NCBI GenBank assembly: GCA_963677505.2
Contig: CAXXWB010000004.1
Span: 62,001-126,000 of the forward strand
From: JBGSUZ01 sp963677505
Lineage (GTDB): Bacteria; Bacillota; Clostridia; Peptostreptococcales; Acidaminobacteraceae
Direction of reading: 5' to 3'
Length of the DNA: 64,000 nt
Below, one piece after another: positions 16,360 to 25,466 of the stretch. The position numbers and the translations under genes are program-made. The notes under the pieces are model-generated. The model saw nothing but the letters and a program-made list of their open reading frames with translations. It was not told where the DNA came from and searched no databases. Numbering within the stretch: position 1 is the stretch's first letter; the number at the start of each line of letters is the position of its first letter.

Positions 16360-19300
16360 CTATTTTGACAATAAATTATACAAAACTTGAGCCATCTGAG
16401 CCCTGCTTGCTTTTTTCGTAGGTTCAAGCTTACCTGATTTACCCGTTAGGATGCCTGCTTTTGTAAAGAGTGACATCCCATCTTTTGCCCATGGTGCAAT
16501 TTGATTGGCATCTGCAAAAGTCGTCAAATCTTTGCCTTCAGTTGCCGTTGGCAATTTTCCCATTACCTTTAGAGTTTTGTACAAAAGACTGATCATTTCT
16601 TGTTGCGTAATTTTCTTATCAGGGGAGAAGGTATTATTCCCCGTCCCATTGGTCAAACCTAGTCTCTTGGCTGCTGAAAGATAATTTGTGTAGTATGTGT
16701 TGCCCGCGTCTACAAAGTTTTCTTTTCCATTTTCATCGGGTTGAATGCCATAAGCCTTCATCAACATGACCATAAATTGACCTCTGGTAATTGTTGCGTC
16801 TGGGCTAAACTTACCGCCGCCTGTTCCTGTTGTAATGCCTCTTGCCGCTATGAAGTTTATGGCTTTACTATATTCTGAGTCAGGAGCTACATCAGTGAAG
16901 CTTACTTTATTGTAACCCACTGCATAAGTTGAGAAGTGTGTTGTAGTGAAGTTAACTGTGCCTGTTTTTGCATTGTAAGTACAATTGGTCACTGTTTCCA
17001 GTTTGCCTGTACTGTTAATGTAATAAACCACTAAGGCCTCTGTATCTTCTCCTGGATTCGGTGTATAAGGCACAGATACTGTCACAGCTCCGCCAAATTG
17101 AGATATGGTCTTACCCTCGCTAGTGACGCTAAAGTTGAATACTGGACGGTTTCCAATCACTTGTTGTGCTTCTTGGCTGAGGGTTTTTGTATCTACCGTT
17201 GAAGCGCTGATGCTCACATCTCCTGATGCAGCACCTGCAATGGTGTTTAACGCTTTGTTGTCAAAGACAAGTGCTGCTACTGGTGTCGATACCATTAAAG
17301 TTGCCTTGTTGTCAGCGACGTTCGTTACAGCCCCTTTTGGGATGCTGGTAGCTACTGTCGTTACATTCGCTGGTGCGGTTACTTTTATTTCCACTTGCGC
17401 AGTTGCGCCCGTTCCTGCTTTTGCTATGGCTTCTTTTGCCAGATTGATGGCATCTTCTACCTGATTCACAGTAACTGCCGCTACAGCTCTACCATCTGTA
17501 CCAACAACCCCATTCGCTGTTGTCGTTTTTGTAATAGTCTCTACCTTGTTTTCAGACGTAGGACTTTCCACAACCTTAGCAGGTTGGGTCTGTTTAGGAA
17601 CTTCTGGCGTTGTAGTCGATGTTCCACCACTGGTGTTATTTTCTTTTCGTGAATCATCTCTACTGCTTGAACCAATGCTAGCACCAGAACCACTACCACC
17701 TGTACTTTGATTATTACTTGTAACGGTTAATGTAACCGTATAGGTGTCTGTAGAAGTAAAGGTTCCATCATTTGCTTTAAACACCAAAGTTGTTACACCT
17801 GCTGCTGTGGCCGTATAGCTGTAAGCGGCGTTTGCTAAAATATCTGGTGCACCGTTAATGGATACGGTATAACTTAATGGATCTGAATTAAAGTCTCTAA
17901 AAATAGTGCCTAGGTTTACGCTATATACTGCATTCACATTGACACTGGCTGTTCCAGTAGGGGCTACACCCGCTTGTCTTACAGGTGGCGTGTTCGGAAC
18001 TGCCCCTATTGTGAAGTGTACTGTATAGGTTTCGATGGTATTGCCATCCTTAGAGGTTACTCTAACTACCCCATCCCCTGGCAATCGATCCACTTGTGTA
18101 ATAGTTACTGTGGCGTCTCCATCTGTGGCAACTCCACCAATTGTAAGGGATGAACTACCCAGTTGGGCATTGTGTGGCAGTGTTACGTTATATGTTTTAA
18201 CTGCCCCGCTGAATCCAGCTACGGTGTTTCCACCTATTGTTAAATTCTGTAAGGTAGTACTGCCTGCTGTTGCTGTTTTTGGAAATACCACTGTTACTAG
18301 GTTTGAATTTGAATTGTTGGTCGCCGTCCCACCTGCAACTGTAAAGAAGTTCTGGGCTACGCCATTAAAAGTGTACCCCGCTTTAGGGGTCAAGGTGATG
18401 GTCACTGTGTAAGCTGAATCCGTTGTGAAAATAACATCCGATGGCGTCCATACAACTATTCCTGTGTACTGGGCTGTTTCTGCTATTTGAGATACAGGTG
18501 TGCCACCGTTTACTGGAGCGGTCACCCCTGTAATATCTGCTATACTGATGACTTGATTCGCTGGTGGTAAGCTTGGCGTCACCGTAAGAACACCTGTTTG
18601 TACGGTTTTTCCACTTAACATATGGGTAACCGTTACGACAGTTCCGTTGTTGGCAAGTGTCAAGGCTGTGCCATTTGAAACATCAACTAATATGCCATTT
18701 GTCAGAAAATCTGAAAAAGCTATGTCCTCTGTTGCCCCGTTGTCTTTGTGCAGGGTAATGACAAGACTGCCTAAGTTTAGGTGGTCACCTTCCGTGTAGA
18801 CTAAACTTGGTTGGGTTTTTACACTGAGGCTGGTAACCAAAGCTGCCTCAACATTGGCTGTCAATGTGACGCCCATGTTTTGAGTTAAATTTGCCCCGTT
18901 ACTTGCATCCCCATATTCTGCATTGGTACAACTAACGGTCACATTGGTTATGTTGGTATCGTAATCTGCAGTGCTGTTGCCGCTTAATAGGATTCTGGCA
19001 CTGGTATTGCTATCTCTGATAATGCTCCCTGCCGTTGTACCTGTAGGCAGATTTGTCACCGTCCAATTCTCTAGGGTCAAGGTTGGGGCAAAAGTACCAC
19101 CTGTCAGCGCTACAGTGATTTCTTTGCCATTTTCTGCGCCTTCCATGATTGGCGTACTATTGCTTATAAAAATAGCTTCACCATCGTTTACGGCCGTTAC
19201 CGTCAAAGGATTTGCCGCTACTAAATCATTGCCGCTGACAAGCTCTGCCCCTTGGATGTTCACTAAGAAGTTGGTGACATTTAAATCAAAATCGGTCCCA

Positions 19301-20715
19301 TCATAGGCTAGGGTCAGTGTACATTTTTTAGTACTGTCATAGTTTACACTTCCTATAGTGAGACCATTTGGTGCATTCACCAGTTGGAAGTTTGAAGCGT
19401 CTAGGGTATTATCTAAAAATGCGTCCCCTGTTACATTGAGCACCAGGGTTTTATGATCCAGTGTTCCTTCTTCTAATGCTTCTGGAGCAGAAACAAGCAG
19501 ACTTGGGTCATTGTCGGTAATAGTAATTGTCCCAATATTGCCGCCCATAGTGACACCACTGGTTTCGTTACTTAAGGTGACGATTATTGTTTCATCTACT
19601 TCATAGCTGTGATCCTCTTGAATGGTCAAGTTTATGTTCTTGCTTGTTTCTCCCTCAGCAAAATTCAATGTGCCGTTTGCTAAAGTGTAGTCGATGCCAT
19701 TTCCGGTAGCTGTACCACCCGTTACCCCATAGTTTACGGATATAGCCCCATCGGTTCCATTTGTTCTTGTAACCGTTAAGGAAGCAGTGCCATCGCCTTC
19801 ACCGACAGTGAGGGTTGACGGATCAAATTGGAGGGTTCCCATTTTAAGGACGGCATCTACTAAAACACCAGTTGTAGGGGCCACACTATTTAAAGTGAGG
19901 ACGGCGTTATTGCCAACAGCATCTACAATTGTGCCGCCTGATAGGCTTATGCTAGTGTCAAGAGCTATCCCATCGCTGTCTAAATCGTCTCTTTGAACAG
20001 TGTATCTAAAGATCAGGTTCTGAGTGCCTGAACCGCTTATATACTGAGCATTTACTGTATTTCCACCTATGGTGACTGGTATTTTAGGTGTGCCACCGCT
20101 CGTATTCACAGCTACACTTGCTGTGTAGTTCACGGTAAAATCTAAGTGTTCACCTTCGTCATATGTTTTAGTAGCGGGTACCTCCACTGAACTTACTACT
20201 GGATCCGCTGCATAAACTTTAAAGTTCATGACAGATGCCCAAAGGTTATTGTTTTGATTGCCCTGTGTAATGACCAGTTTCACGTATCTTGCCGAAACCC
20301 CTGAAACTGTACGATTGGTCGAATTGCTTGTATTATTGTTAACAATGTCTATCTGAGTCCAATCGGTGCCATTGAGGCTGCCCATTAGTTTGTAGTTTCT
20401 GGTGTTACAACTTGCATCCCATCCCGCGGACCCAAGGTTCTCCACTAACCATCTGTCTATATATAAAACCTTTTTCAAATCCAACTGGATCCATTTATCA
20501 CCTATATTGTTGCTGTACCATCTGCTGGTTTGTGCGCTTGAAGTATCCACTGCTCTTGAAACATCAAAGGGAGCGACAAAGGAACTGGCAGTTGCCGTCA
20601 CATCGGATACTTCCTTATCCAATTCTACTGCGAAGCTCTTTTGAACTGTCATGCCGGAAAACCATATGCATACAAAAGCAATGAAAAATGCTTTTAACTT
20701 CTTATTATTAATCAC
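16360..20715 (-). CDS. SLH-anchored multidomain surface protein
   Basis: The protein has 1451 residues, with a signal peptide (to about residue 29, QKSFA|VEL). A discoidin/F5-8C carbohydrate-binding-like domain follows (about 38-165; WIQLDLKK, ARYVKLVI). A Calx-beta domain (about 292-398; VNYGVTGGTATGNGIDYT, ending ITITDND) is followed by Ig-like strand repeats, a cadherin-like beta-sandwich (about 818-905), a Ser/Gly/Thr linker and three C-terminal SLH domains (about 1268-1451; FSPDATITRGQF, FSPDKKITQQEM, LEPTKKASRAQM). The SLH units bind pyruvylated wall polymer. The start is GTG at 20715 behind AGGAGG. It is probably an adhesin or polysaccharide-binding S-layer-associated protein. It is cotranscribed with the collar-like secreted gene. 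Confidence 0.9.
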   Translation of the reverse strand: MINNKKLKAFFIAFVCIWFSGMTVQKSFAVELDKEVSDVTATASSFVAPFDVSRAVDTSSAQTSRWYSNNIGDKWIQLDLKKVLYIDRWLVENLGSAGWDASCNTRNYKLMGSLNGTDWTQIDIVNNNTSNSTNRTVSGVSARYVKLVITQGNQNNNLWASVMNFKVYAADPVVSSVEVPATKTYDEGEHLDFTVNYTASVAVNTSGGTPKIPVTIGGNTVNAQYISGSGTQNLIFRYTVQRDDLDSDGIALDTSISLSGGTIVDAVGNNAVLTLNSVAPTTGVLVDAVLKMGTLQFDPSTLTVGEGDGTASLTVTRTNGTDGAISVNYGVTGGTATGNGIDYTLANGTLNFAEGETSKNINLTIQEDHSYEVDETIIVTLSNETSGVTMGGNIGTITITDNDPSLLVSAPEALEEGTLDHKTLVLNVTGDAFLDNTLDASNFQLVNAPNGLTIGSVNYDSTKKCTLTLAYDGTDFDLNVTNFLVNIQGAELVSGNDLVAANPLTVTAVNDGEAIFISNSTPIMEGAENGKEITVALTGGTFAPTLTLENWTVTNLPTGTTAGSIIRDSNTSARILLSGNSTADYDTNITNVTVSCTNAEYGDASNGANLTQNMGVTLTANVEAALVTSLSVKTQPSLVYTEGDHLNLGSLVITLHKDNGATEDIAFSDFLTNGILVDVSNGTALTLANNGTVVTVTHMLSGKTVQTGVLTVTPSLPPANQVISIADITGVTAPVNGGTPVSQIAETAQYTGIVVWTPSDVIFTTDSAYTVTITLTPKAGYTFNGVAQNFFTVAGGTATNNSNSNLVTVVFPKTATAGSTTLQNLTIGGNTVAGFSGAVKTYNVTLPHNAQLGSSSLTIGGVATDGDATVTITQVDRLPGDGVVRVTSKDGNTIETYTVHFTIGAVPNTPPVRQAGVAPTGTASVNVNAVYSVNLGTIFRDFNSDPLSYTVSINGAPDILANAAYSYTATAAGVTTLVFKANDGTFTSTDTYTVTLTVTSNNQSTGGSGSGASIGSSSRDDSRKENNTSGGTSTTTPEVPKQTQPAKVVESPTSENKVETITKTTTANGVVGTDGRAVAAVTVNQVEDAINLAKEAIAKAGTGATAQVEIKVTAPANVTTVATSIPKGAVTNVADNKATLMVSTPVAALVFDNKALNTIAGAASGDVSISASTVDTKTLSQEAQQVIGNRPVFNFSVTSEGKTISQFGGAVTVSVPYTPNPGEDTEALVVYYINSTGKLETVTNCTYNAKTGTVNFTTTHFSTYAVGYNKVSFTDVAPDSEYSKAINFIAARGITTGTGGGKFSPDATITRGQFMVMLMKAYGIQPDENGKENFVDAGNTYYTNYLSAAKRLGLTNGTGNNTFSPDKKITQQEMISLLYKTLKVMGKLPTATEGKDLTTFADANQIAPWAKDGMSLFTKAGILTGKSGKLEPTKKASRAQMAQVLYNLLSK

Positions 20716-20744
20716 GAATTACGCCTCCTATTTATAATCTTACG

Positions 20745-21632
20745 CTATTCCCTCGTTGGATAAATGCCCATCAGCCTTATGGCATAATGTATGCCCGGTA
20801 GAGGTGCTGCCCCCCGCAAATCTGGTAGTGCAAAATTCGTGGTGTTTCCGCCATAATTTGTACCGACTAAGCTATATAAAGCACTATTTATGGATGTTTG
20901 CATTGTGCTGCCATTGCAAAGGGCTGTACCCATAGGAATCCAATCAGAGGCGTATAACTCAACACTTCCCATCAATCCTGTGTTGCTCACCATATCTCCC
21001 ATAGGTATGCCATTTACATTTCCTGTACTTCTAACAACCTGCCCGCTGATGGCGATGTAGTAACTCAACCCTGAAGCCGGAGAGGCATCTGAAAGATCTG
21101 GTATTTTAAAACCGTTGGCATCACTGCCATATTTGTAACCAATGGTATCAAACAAGTCTTGATTGCTGCTTTCCGCTAGAACCCGTCCATCACATTTCAT
21201 CCACAGGTTAGTGAAGTTCATGTTATCATTTCCCTCGATGTTCACAACACGATCAGGCAACAGAGCAATTTCACCTACCACCATCATATTTTCTGCATCA
21301 TCTATCCATCCGAAAGTACCTGTAGTATAGATATAATATTTGGCACCTGGAATGGGGCTTGCATTTCTTAAATCTGGTACATTGAAATGTGTGTCATCTC
21401 CGCCAAAGCTCTGATTCACTATGAAGTTCATAGCTGCAAACTGAGATTTTGATAGGGCGCGTCCATCACATTCCACCCAACCCAGTGGTGCAAATCCAAA
21501 TGCAAATAAAGCAACTTGCCCTAACGGCACTATGTCTCCTGTTCCTGTTGCATAGGCGGTTTTCACCCCTCCAAAGATATTGCTAAAAACCATACACATC
21601 ATAAAAATTGCTAATCCTTTTTTTACTTTCAA
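20745..21632 (-). CDS. Secreted protein with three tail-collar-like units
   Basis: The protein has 295 residues and a signal peptide (about 1-28, ending TAYA). Three units of about 80-90 residues follow. Each has the phage tail-collar pattern: an aromatic-Gly turn with the C-D/N-G motif (VECDGRALS, MKCDGRVLA, ALCNGSTM), then a Y-G-x-x-x-x-F-x-x-P-D-L-R/S motif (FNVPDLR, FKIPDLS, FALPDLR). The family includes microcystin-dependent proteins and phage fibre tips. The start is TTG at 21632 behind GGGGAG. No phage genes are nearby, and the gene sits 30 bp upstream of the SLH protein, so a cell-surface role is likelier than a virion role. Confidence 0.85.
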   Translation of the reverse strand: MKVKKGLAIFMMCMVFSNIFGGVKTAYATGTGDIVPLGQVALFAFGFAPLGWVECDGRALSKSQFAAMNFIVNQSFGGDDTHFNVPDLRNASPIPGAKYYIYTTGTFGWIDDAENMMVVGEIALLPDRVVNIEGNDNMNFTNLWMKCDGRVLAESSNQDLFDTIGYKYGSDANGFKIPDLSDASPASGLSYYIAISGQVVRSTGNVNGIPMGDMVSNTGLMGSVELYASDWIPMGTALCNGSTMQTSINSALYSLVGTNYGGNTTNFALPDLRGAAPLPGIHYAIRLMGIYPTRE

Positions 21633-21671
21633 TCTTTTCTCTCCCCTTTATTTTTTCGCCTGTTAAAAATT

Positions 21672-22088
21672 TCATTTGGATATGTTTGCCGTTGGCATTT
21701 GGCTTTCCAATTTCAGATGTTTAGCCAATACTAGGTACTGACCTCTATCTGTGAAGTGCATATACAATCGATTTCCCCTTTTATGCATAGTCCACAGAAA
21801 GTCCTCGTCTGCGCCACACTCCTCGTAAAGCCGAGCGGCTGCCTGTTGGTATTCTGGCTCTAAGAGTTGGGATGGCGTAATTTCAGCGGCAAGGGTTACG
21901 ATTAACCCGACGCTATTTTCATCTAATTGACTGTAATACATGCCTTCATAGACAAGTTCTTGTTCTTCTCGTTCGTCTAAAACCGCCTGTATCCGAAGGG
22001 TTCCAGTGATCTCATCCGATACCACTTGCTTCAATCGGGCGCTTGCATAATATACACTGGAAGCGGTTCCCCTATTTGGCCAGATCAT
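21672..22088 (-). CDS. Unrecognised 138-residue protein
   Basis: The start at 22088 (MIWPNRGT...) is chosen because AAAGGGGG lies 8 nt upstream; a longer reading begins at 22151. The sequence is soluble-looking: a strand-rich first half (GTLRIQAVLDEREEQELVY) and an acidic helix (QQAAARLYEEC), and it ends LESQMPTANISK. I do not recognise a family. It lies 39 bp upstream of the collar-like secreted gene on the same strand and probably begins that transcription unit, so it may belong to the surface system. Confidence 0.6.
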   Translation of the reverse strand: MIWPNRGTASSVYYASARLKQVVSDEITGTLRIQAVLDEREEQELVYEGMYYSQLDENSVGLIVTLAAEITPSQLLEPEYQQAAARLYEECGADEDFLWTMHKRGNRLYMHFTDRGQYLVLAKHLKLESQMPTANISK

Positions 22089-22212
22089 AGAAATCCCCCT
22101 TTCTCTTTTGCACTTTAATAAAGTAACATTTTTAAATGCCCACAGGTACACTCTAAAAGTTACCTCTTTCTAGCCAAACTCATGGCTTCCTGTACTTTGC
22201 CCAAACAAAAAA

Positions 22213-22238
22213 AGTCGGAGGTATAAAACCCTCCGACT
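22213..22238 (-). terminator. Rho-independent terminator of the response-regulator operon
   Basis: The 9-bp stem agtcggagg / cctccgact is followed on the minus strand by TTTTTTTG. It lies just downstream of the LuxR-type response regulator. Confidence 0.85.
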
Positions 22239-22275
22239 GCGTTGCCAAATTCCTATGACTTTTCCTAATATGCTG

Positions 22276-22911
22276 CTATAAAAATAGTTTTTTCAACTCG
22301 CTTCTTTTGCTGACATGCTTTTTCTCATAGATTGTGGCGACTACTTTTTTGACATAGTTATAGGAATAATGTAGTTCTTCGCCTATTTCTTGATTGGTGT
22401 ACCCTAGTACAATCAGGCGCATTATTTTTTTCTCTGTATCGCTGAGGCCCACCGATGCCTGCTCGAATTTATCGCCATCGATTCGACTTTCTTGGCTTTC
22501 TTTTTCCTTAATGCTCAGCTGGCGAAGTCGCTTACCATTTTCTATATGCACTTTTAACCGTGCCAGTAAAATTTCCTTGATAAATGGCTTTGTGATGTAG
22601 TCTACGGCACCACTGGATAGCCCCTTCAGCTCTGCTTCCGTTTTGCTCACTCCTGTGAGAAAAACAATGGGAATTTCCTGCACATCTTCTATTTCCCGCA
22701 GAGCACTTAAGGTCTCAAAACCACATAACTCAGGCATATCAATGTCCAGCAAAATAATATCCGGCATATAGTCCGTCTGTAACAAAGCAATCGCTTCATT
22801 CCCAGATTTTACACAACTTACCGCATAGTGACTCCGTAAAATTTCTCCTGCCATTTTCAAGAGGGCTAAGTCATCGTCTATAATTAAAACAGCATTTTTA
22901 TTTTCCATTGG
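22276..22911 (-). CDS. Response regulator (REC plus LuxR-type helix-turn-helix)
   Basis: The protein has 211 residues from the ATG at 22911. That start is set by GGGAGGTG inside the end of the upstream gene. The REC domain (about 5-120) has DDD at the acidic pocket, the phospho-acceptor Asp in IILLDIDMPE, Thr in FLTG and Lys in TKPF. The C-terminal helix-turn-helix (LGYTNQEIGEELHYSYNYVKKVV) is LuxR/GerE-like. It is a transcriptional output partner for the adjacent kinase and REC-Hpt relay, overlapping the REC-Hpt gene by 14 bp. Confidence 0.9.
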   Translation of the reverse strand, partial: PMENKNAVLIIDDDLALLKMAGEILRSHYAVSCVKSGNEAIALLQTDYMPDIILLDIDMPELCGFETLSALREIEDVQEIPIVFLTGVSKTEAELKGLSSGAVDYITKPFIKEILLARLKVHIENGKRLRQLSIKEKESQESRIDGDKFEQASVGLSDTEKKIMRLIVLGYTNQEIGEELHYSYNYVKKVVATIYEKKHVSKRSELKKLFL

Positions 22912-23971
22912 TTTCACCTCCCATGGCAATCAGGAGGCGCTCCGCATCCCTAAACTCAATCTCATCAACTTTTTTCCATATTTCCTTCAACTTTTCTTTT
23001 GTCTCTTCCCCTTGAGAAAAGGCAATCATCTGCTCAATGGCCAAAAGGGCATCTGGCTGACGGTTGTGTTTTAAAAGGGTTAACAGTTCACCTCTGCTGA
23101 CAAAGGGACTTTCGTTTTTGATGTTATCGGTTGGCAATTCATCAAGTCCTGCAATGATTTCCTTTAAACCTTCAATCACACGATGCCATTCATAGTACAA
23201 AAGGGGCAGGGTGACCTTGATATAACCCTCATCTTCTTGAGGGCATTGTTCTTCCAGCTTAGCAGCAGTCTCCGATAGATTGACTGCACCAACTGCTCTC
23301 GCTTTACTTTTAAGGGAATGGACCAAATATTTAAGACCCCTCCAGTCACTGGATATCTCTGCCGCTAAAACTTCCAGTTTATCTTTGCTGTAGCTGTCCA
23401 CAAAGAAGGTTGCAAGATTTTTATACTGGAACAAGTCCCCGCTTAAATAGCCCAAGCCCTCTTCCAATTGAATGCCAAAAGCTGCCCCAATGGCCTCAAA
23501 TCTTTTTTGAATCTCAGGGGCTATGTGATTTTCAGCAACAGGCTTAATCATCGTTATTAAGTCTGCAGGCAACAGCCCTATAAGAATTTCTTCTAGTTGC
23601 TTACCCGTAATAGGCTTTGATAAGTATTCTGAAAATCCTTCATTTAAAAGGGTTTCCTTAATTCCAGCCACTACGTTGGCAGTAAGGGCCACCACCGGTG
23701 TGGAAAATTTGGGATTTTTTTTGAGTTCGTGAAGGGTTTCAATGCCATCCATGTCAGGCATCATGTAGTCCATTAAAATAACATGATAGTCTTTTTTGGA
23801 AACGGACGCGATACATTCTTTTCCACTTCTAGCTCTATCTATTTGCAGCAAGGTTCTAGAAAGTAAGGATTCCACAACCAACAAATTTTCTACACGATCG
23901 TCCACAACCAGAACCCTTCCCATTGGCGCAATAAATTGGTCTTCTACTTTGGTTACTGCTCTTGTCGTCAA
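22898..23971 (-). CDS. REC-Hpt phosphorelay protein, probably the C-terminus of a broken hybrid kinase
   Basis: This 357-residue open frame has a REC domain (about 18-135: VLVVDDRVENL; phospho-Asp in HVILMDYMMPDMDG; SKPI) and a C-terminal Hpt domain (about 195-280) with the phospho-accepting His in LVHSLKSKARAVGA. The apparent start is TTG at 23971 with no ribosome site, overlapping the stop of the kinase ATPase frame. I therefore think it was originally continuous with the kinase upstream (23968-25304). If so, the intact gene encoded a HisKA-HATPase-REC-Hpt hybrid of about 800 residues. Confidence 0.8.
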   Translation of the reverse strand: MTTRAVTKVEDQFIAPMGRVLVVDDRVENLLVVESLLSRTLLQIDRARSGKECIASVSKKDYHVILMDYMMPDMDGIETLHELKKNPKFSTPVVALTANVVAGIKETLLNEGFSEYLSKPITGKQLEEILIGLLPADLITMIKPVAENHIAPEIQKRFEAIGAAFGIQLEEGLGYLSGDLFQYKNLATFFVDSYSKDKLEVLAAEISSDWRGLKYLVHSLKSKARAVGAVNLSETAAKLEEQCPQEDEGYIKVTLPLLYYEWHRVIEGLKEIIAGLDELPTDNIKNESPFVSRGELLTLLKHNRQPDALLAIEQMIAFSQGEETKEKLKEIWKKVDEIEFRDAERLLIAMGGETNGK

Positions 23972-25304
23972 CCCGGCTGATGGAGTGGCGCAGGGTTGTT
24001 AACCCTTTGAGGAATTTCCACGGAAAAGACACTGCCTTGACCCAAACGACTTTTTACATCAATATGGCCCTGCATCAGTTCGGTAAATTTTTTAGCGATG
24101 GCAAGACCTAGTCCTGTTCCTTCAATATTTCGCCGTGGTGTGAGTTCCCCTCTATTGAAAGCATCAAACAACAGTGGTATATTTTCTTCTTTAATGCCAC
24201 TACCTGTGTCTGAAAACCGATATGCAAAGTTGTATTTCATCAGGGCTTTGTCCTGGTTTTTTGCGAAAAAGTTAGGCTGATTGTTCCCCTTTCAGTATAC
24301 TTTGCAGCGTTACTCAAGAAGTTGACAACTACCTGTTTGATATGCAAAAAATCACCCTTAAGACCGCTGGTAAGTTTTCATCAACTGAACTTTAAACCCA
24401 ATCCCACGTCTACCAACCCGTTCCCTGCCAATCAGAGCAAGGTCGTCTATCAAATCCACTGTTTGATAGTTTTCAGATGCAATTTCCAGCTTGCCAGATT
24501 CAATTTTTGACATGTCCAGAATGTTATCAATAAGGGGCCAGAAGGGTTTTACCTGCACTTTGGATATTCAAACTGTAGTCCCTAAATCCCTTGGTCCCCA
24601 GTTCCCTGATGAGCACTTCGTTCATGCCTAAAATCACATTGATAGGGGTTCGAATTTCGTGGCTCATATGGGCAAGAAATTTACTTTTTTCTTTACTGAA
24701 CTTTAATGCCTCAGTTCGAGCAGCTTCAAGCTCTACTTGTTGTTTATTATACATTCTGAAATGAATGGACATGGTAATGCCTAAAGCAAGACAAACCGTT
24801 GAAAACCCAATGATTGTATCCGCTAGAAGCTCCTGTTCCGTTTGAAAAAACCGAACACTTTGAGGATAGCTATACGCAATTAAACAGATTACTATATACG
24901 TCATCACTTCTATGACTGCAACGACAACCATCTTCTTGCCTTCCAGCATAAATACCGTAAATAAAAACAGCAAAAATAAAGAAAGAAGGCATGCCACCGT
25001 GATATCCCCCACTGGTAAAAAATAAAATCGGGAAAAATATGAGAAAGATGACAGCGGTGGTAAACATGTAACACTGCTGATATTTACCACTCTTGTAGGA
25101 GTAGTATAACAAGCAAAAAGCAAGGACAGTAGCAATCAAGTTAACCAGTATATTCCACATTCCAACATTGGTGAAAATGCCAAAAAGAACCATGCTCATA
25201 CTGATGGTCATTCCCGCCATTGCCAGTACATTAAATAGCCGAACACGAAAATCTAGGCGATTGGATAAAAATTTATCATTAATAAAGCGAAGCAATTGTT
25301 TCAC
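23968..25304 (-). pseudogene. Hybrid histidine kinase sensor and core, interrupted by frameshifts
   Basis: It starts with GTG at 25304 behind GGAGGTAATTTT. Membrane helices fill about the first 180 codons. The kinase parts are all readable, but in different frames: H-box FLAHMSHEIRTPIN, then DNILDMSKIESGKLEI, N-box NFLSNAAKYTERG, DTGSGIKEENIPLLFDAF, and GTGLGLAIAKKF. I locate breaks near 24963 (extra T), 24537 (extra C), 24383, 24362 and 24245 (missing bases), and near 23972. No substitution stop is needed; each break is a single-base change, mostly in short homopolymers. It may be a decayed gene or a poorly sequenced stretch. Confidence 0.8.
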
Positions 25305-25414
25305 AAAATTACCTCCTACAAGGTAGTCTTTCTAAATACTTAAATTAACTCATTAAACTCTATGTTCAATTATACAAAAAAGATGTTGGTTGTAACCAAA
25401 TTATCATAAAAAAA

Positions 25415-25450
25415 GTCACCACTCAGTGGCAATTTCCACTGAGTGGTGAC
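25415..25450 (-). terminator. Strong terminator of the triple-Rid gene
   Basis: A perfect 15-bp stem (gtcaccactcagtgg / ccactgagtggtgac, 6-nt loop) is followed on the minus strand by seven T residues. Confidence 0.9.
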
Positions 25451-25466
25451 TCTTATCATTCTATAC

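Noticed and set aside
17105..20684. Several plus-strand ORFs of 60-125 codons across the SLH gene (for example 17105-17464, 18035-18412, 18971-19306)
   Set aside because: They run antisense to a long intact gene with clear domains, have no ribosome sites, and owe their length to the Val/Thr-rich codons of the real gene.
16360..22151. Prophage suspected from the tail-collar repeats
   Set aside because: The protein has a signal peptide and no capsid, terminase, portal, integrase or lysis genes are nearby.
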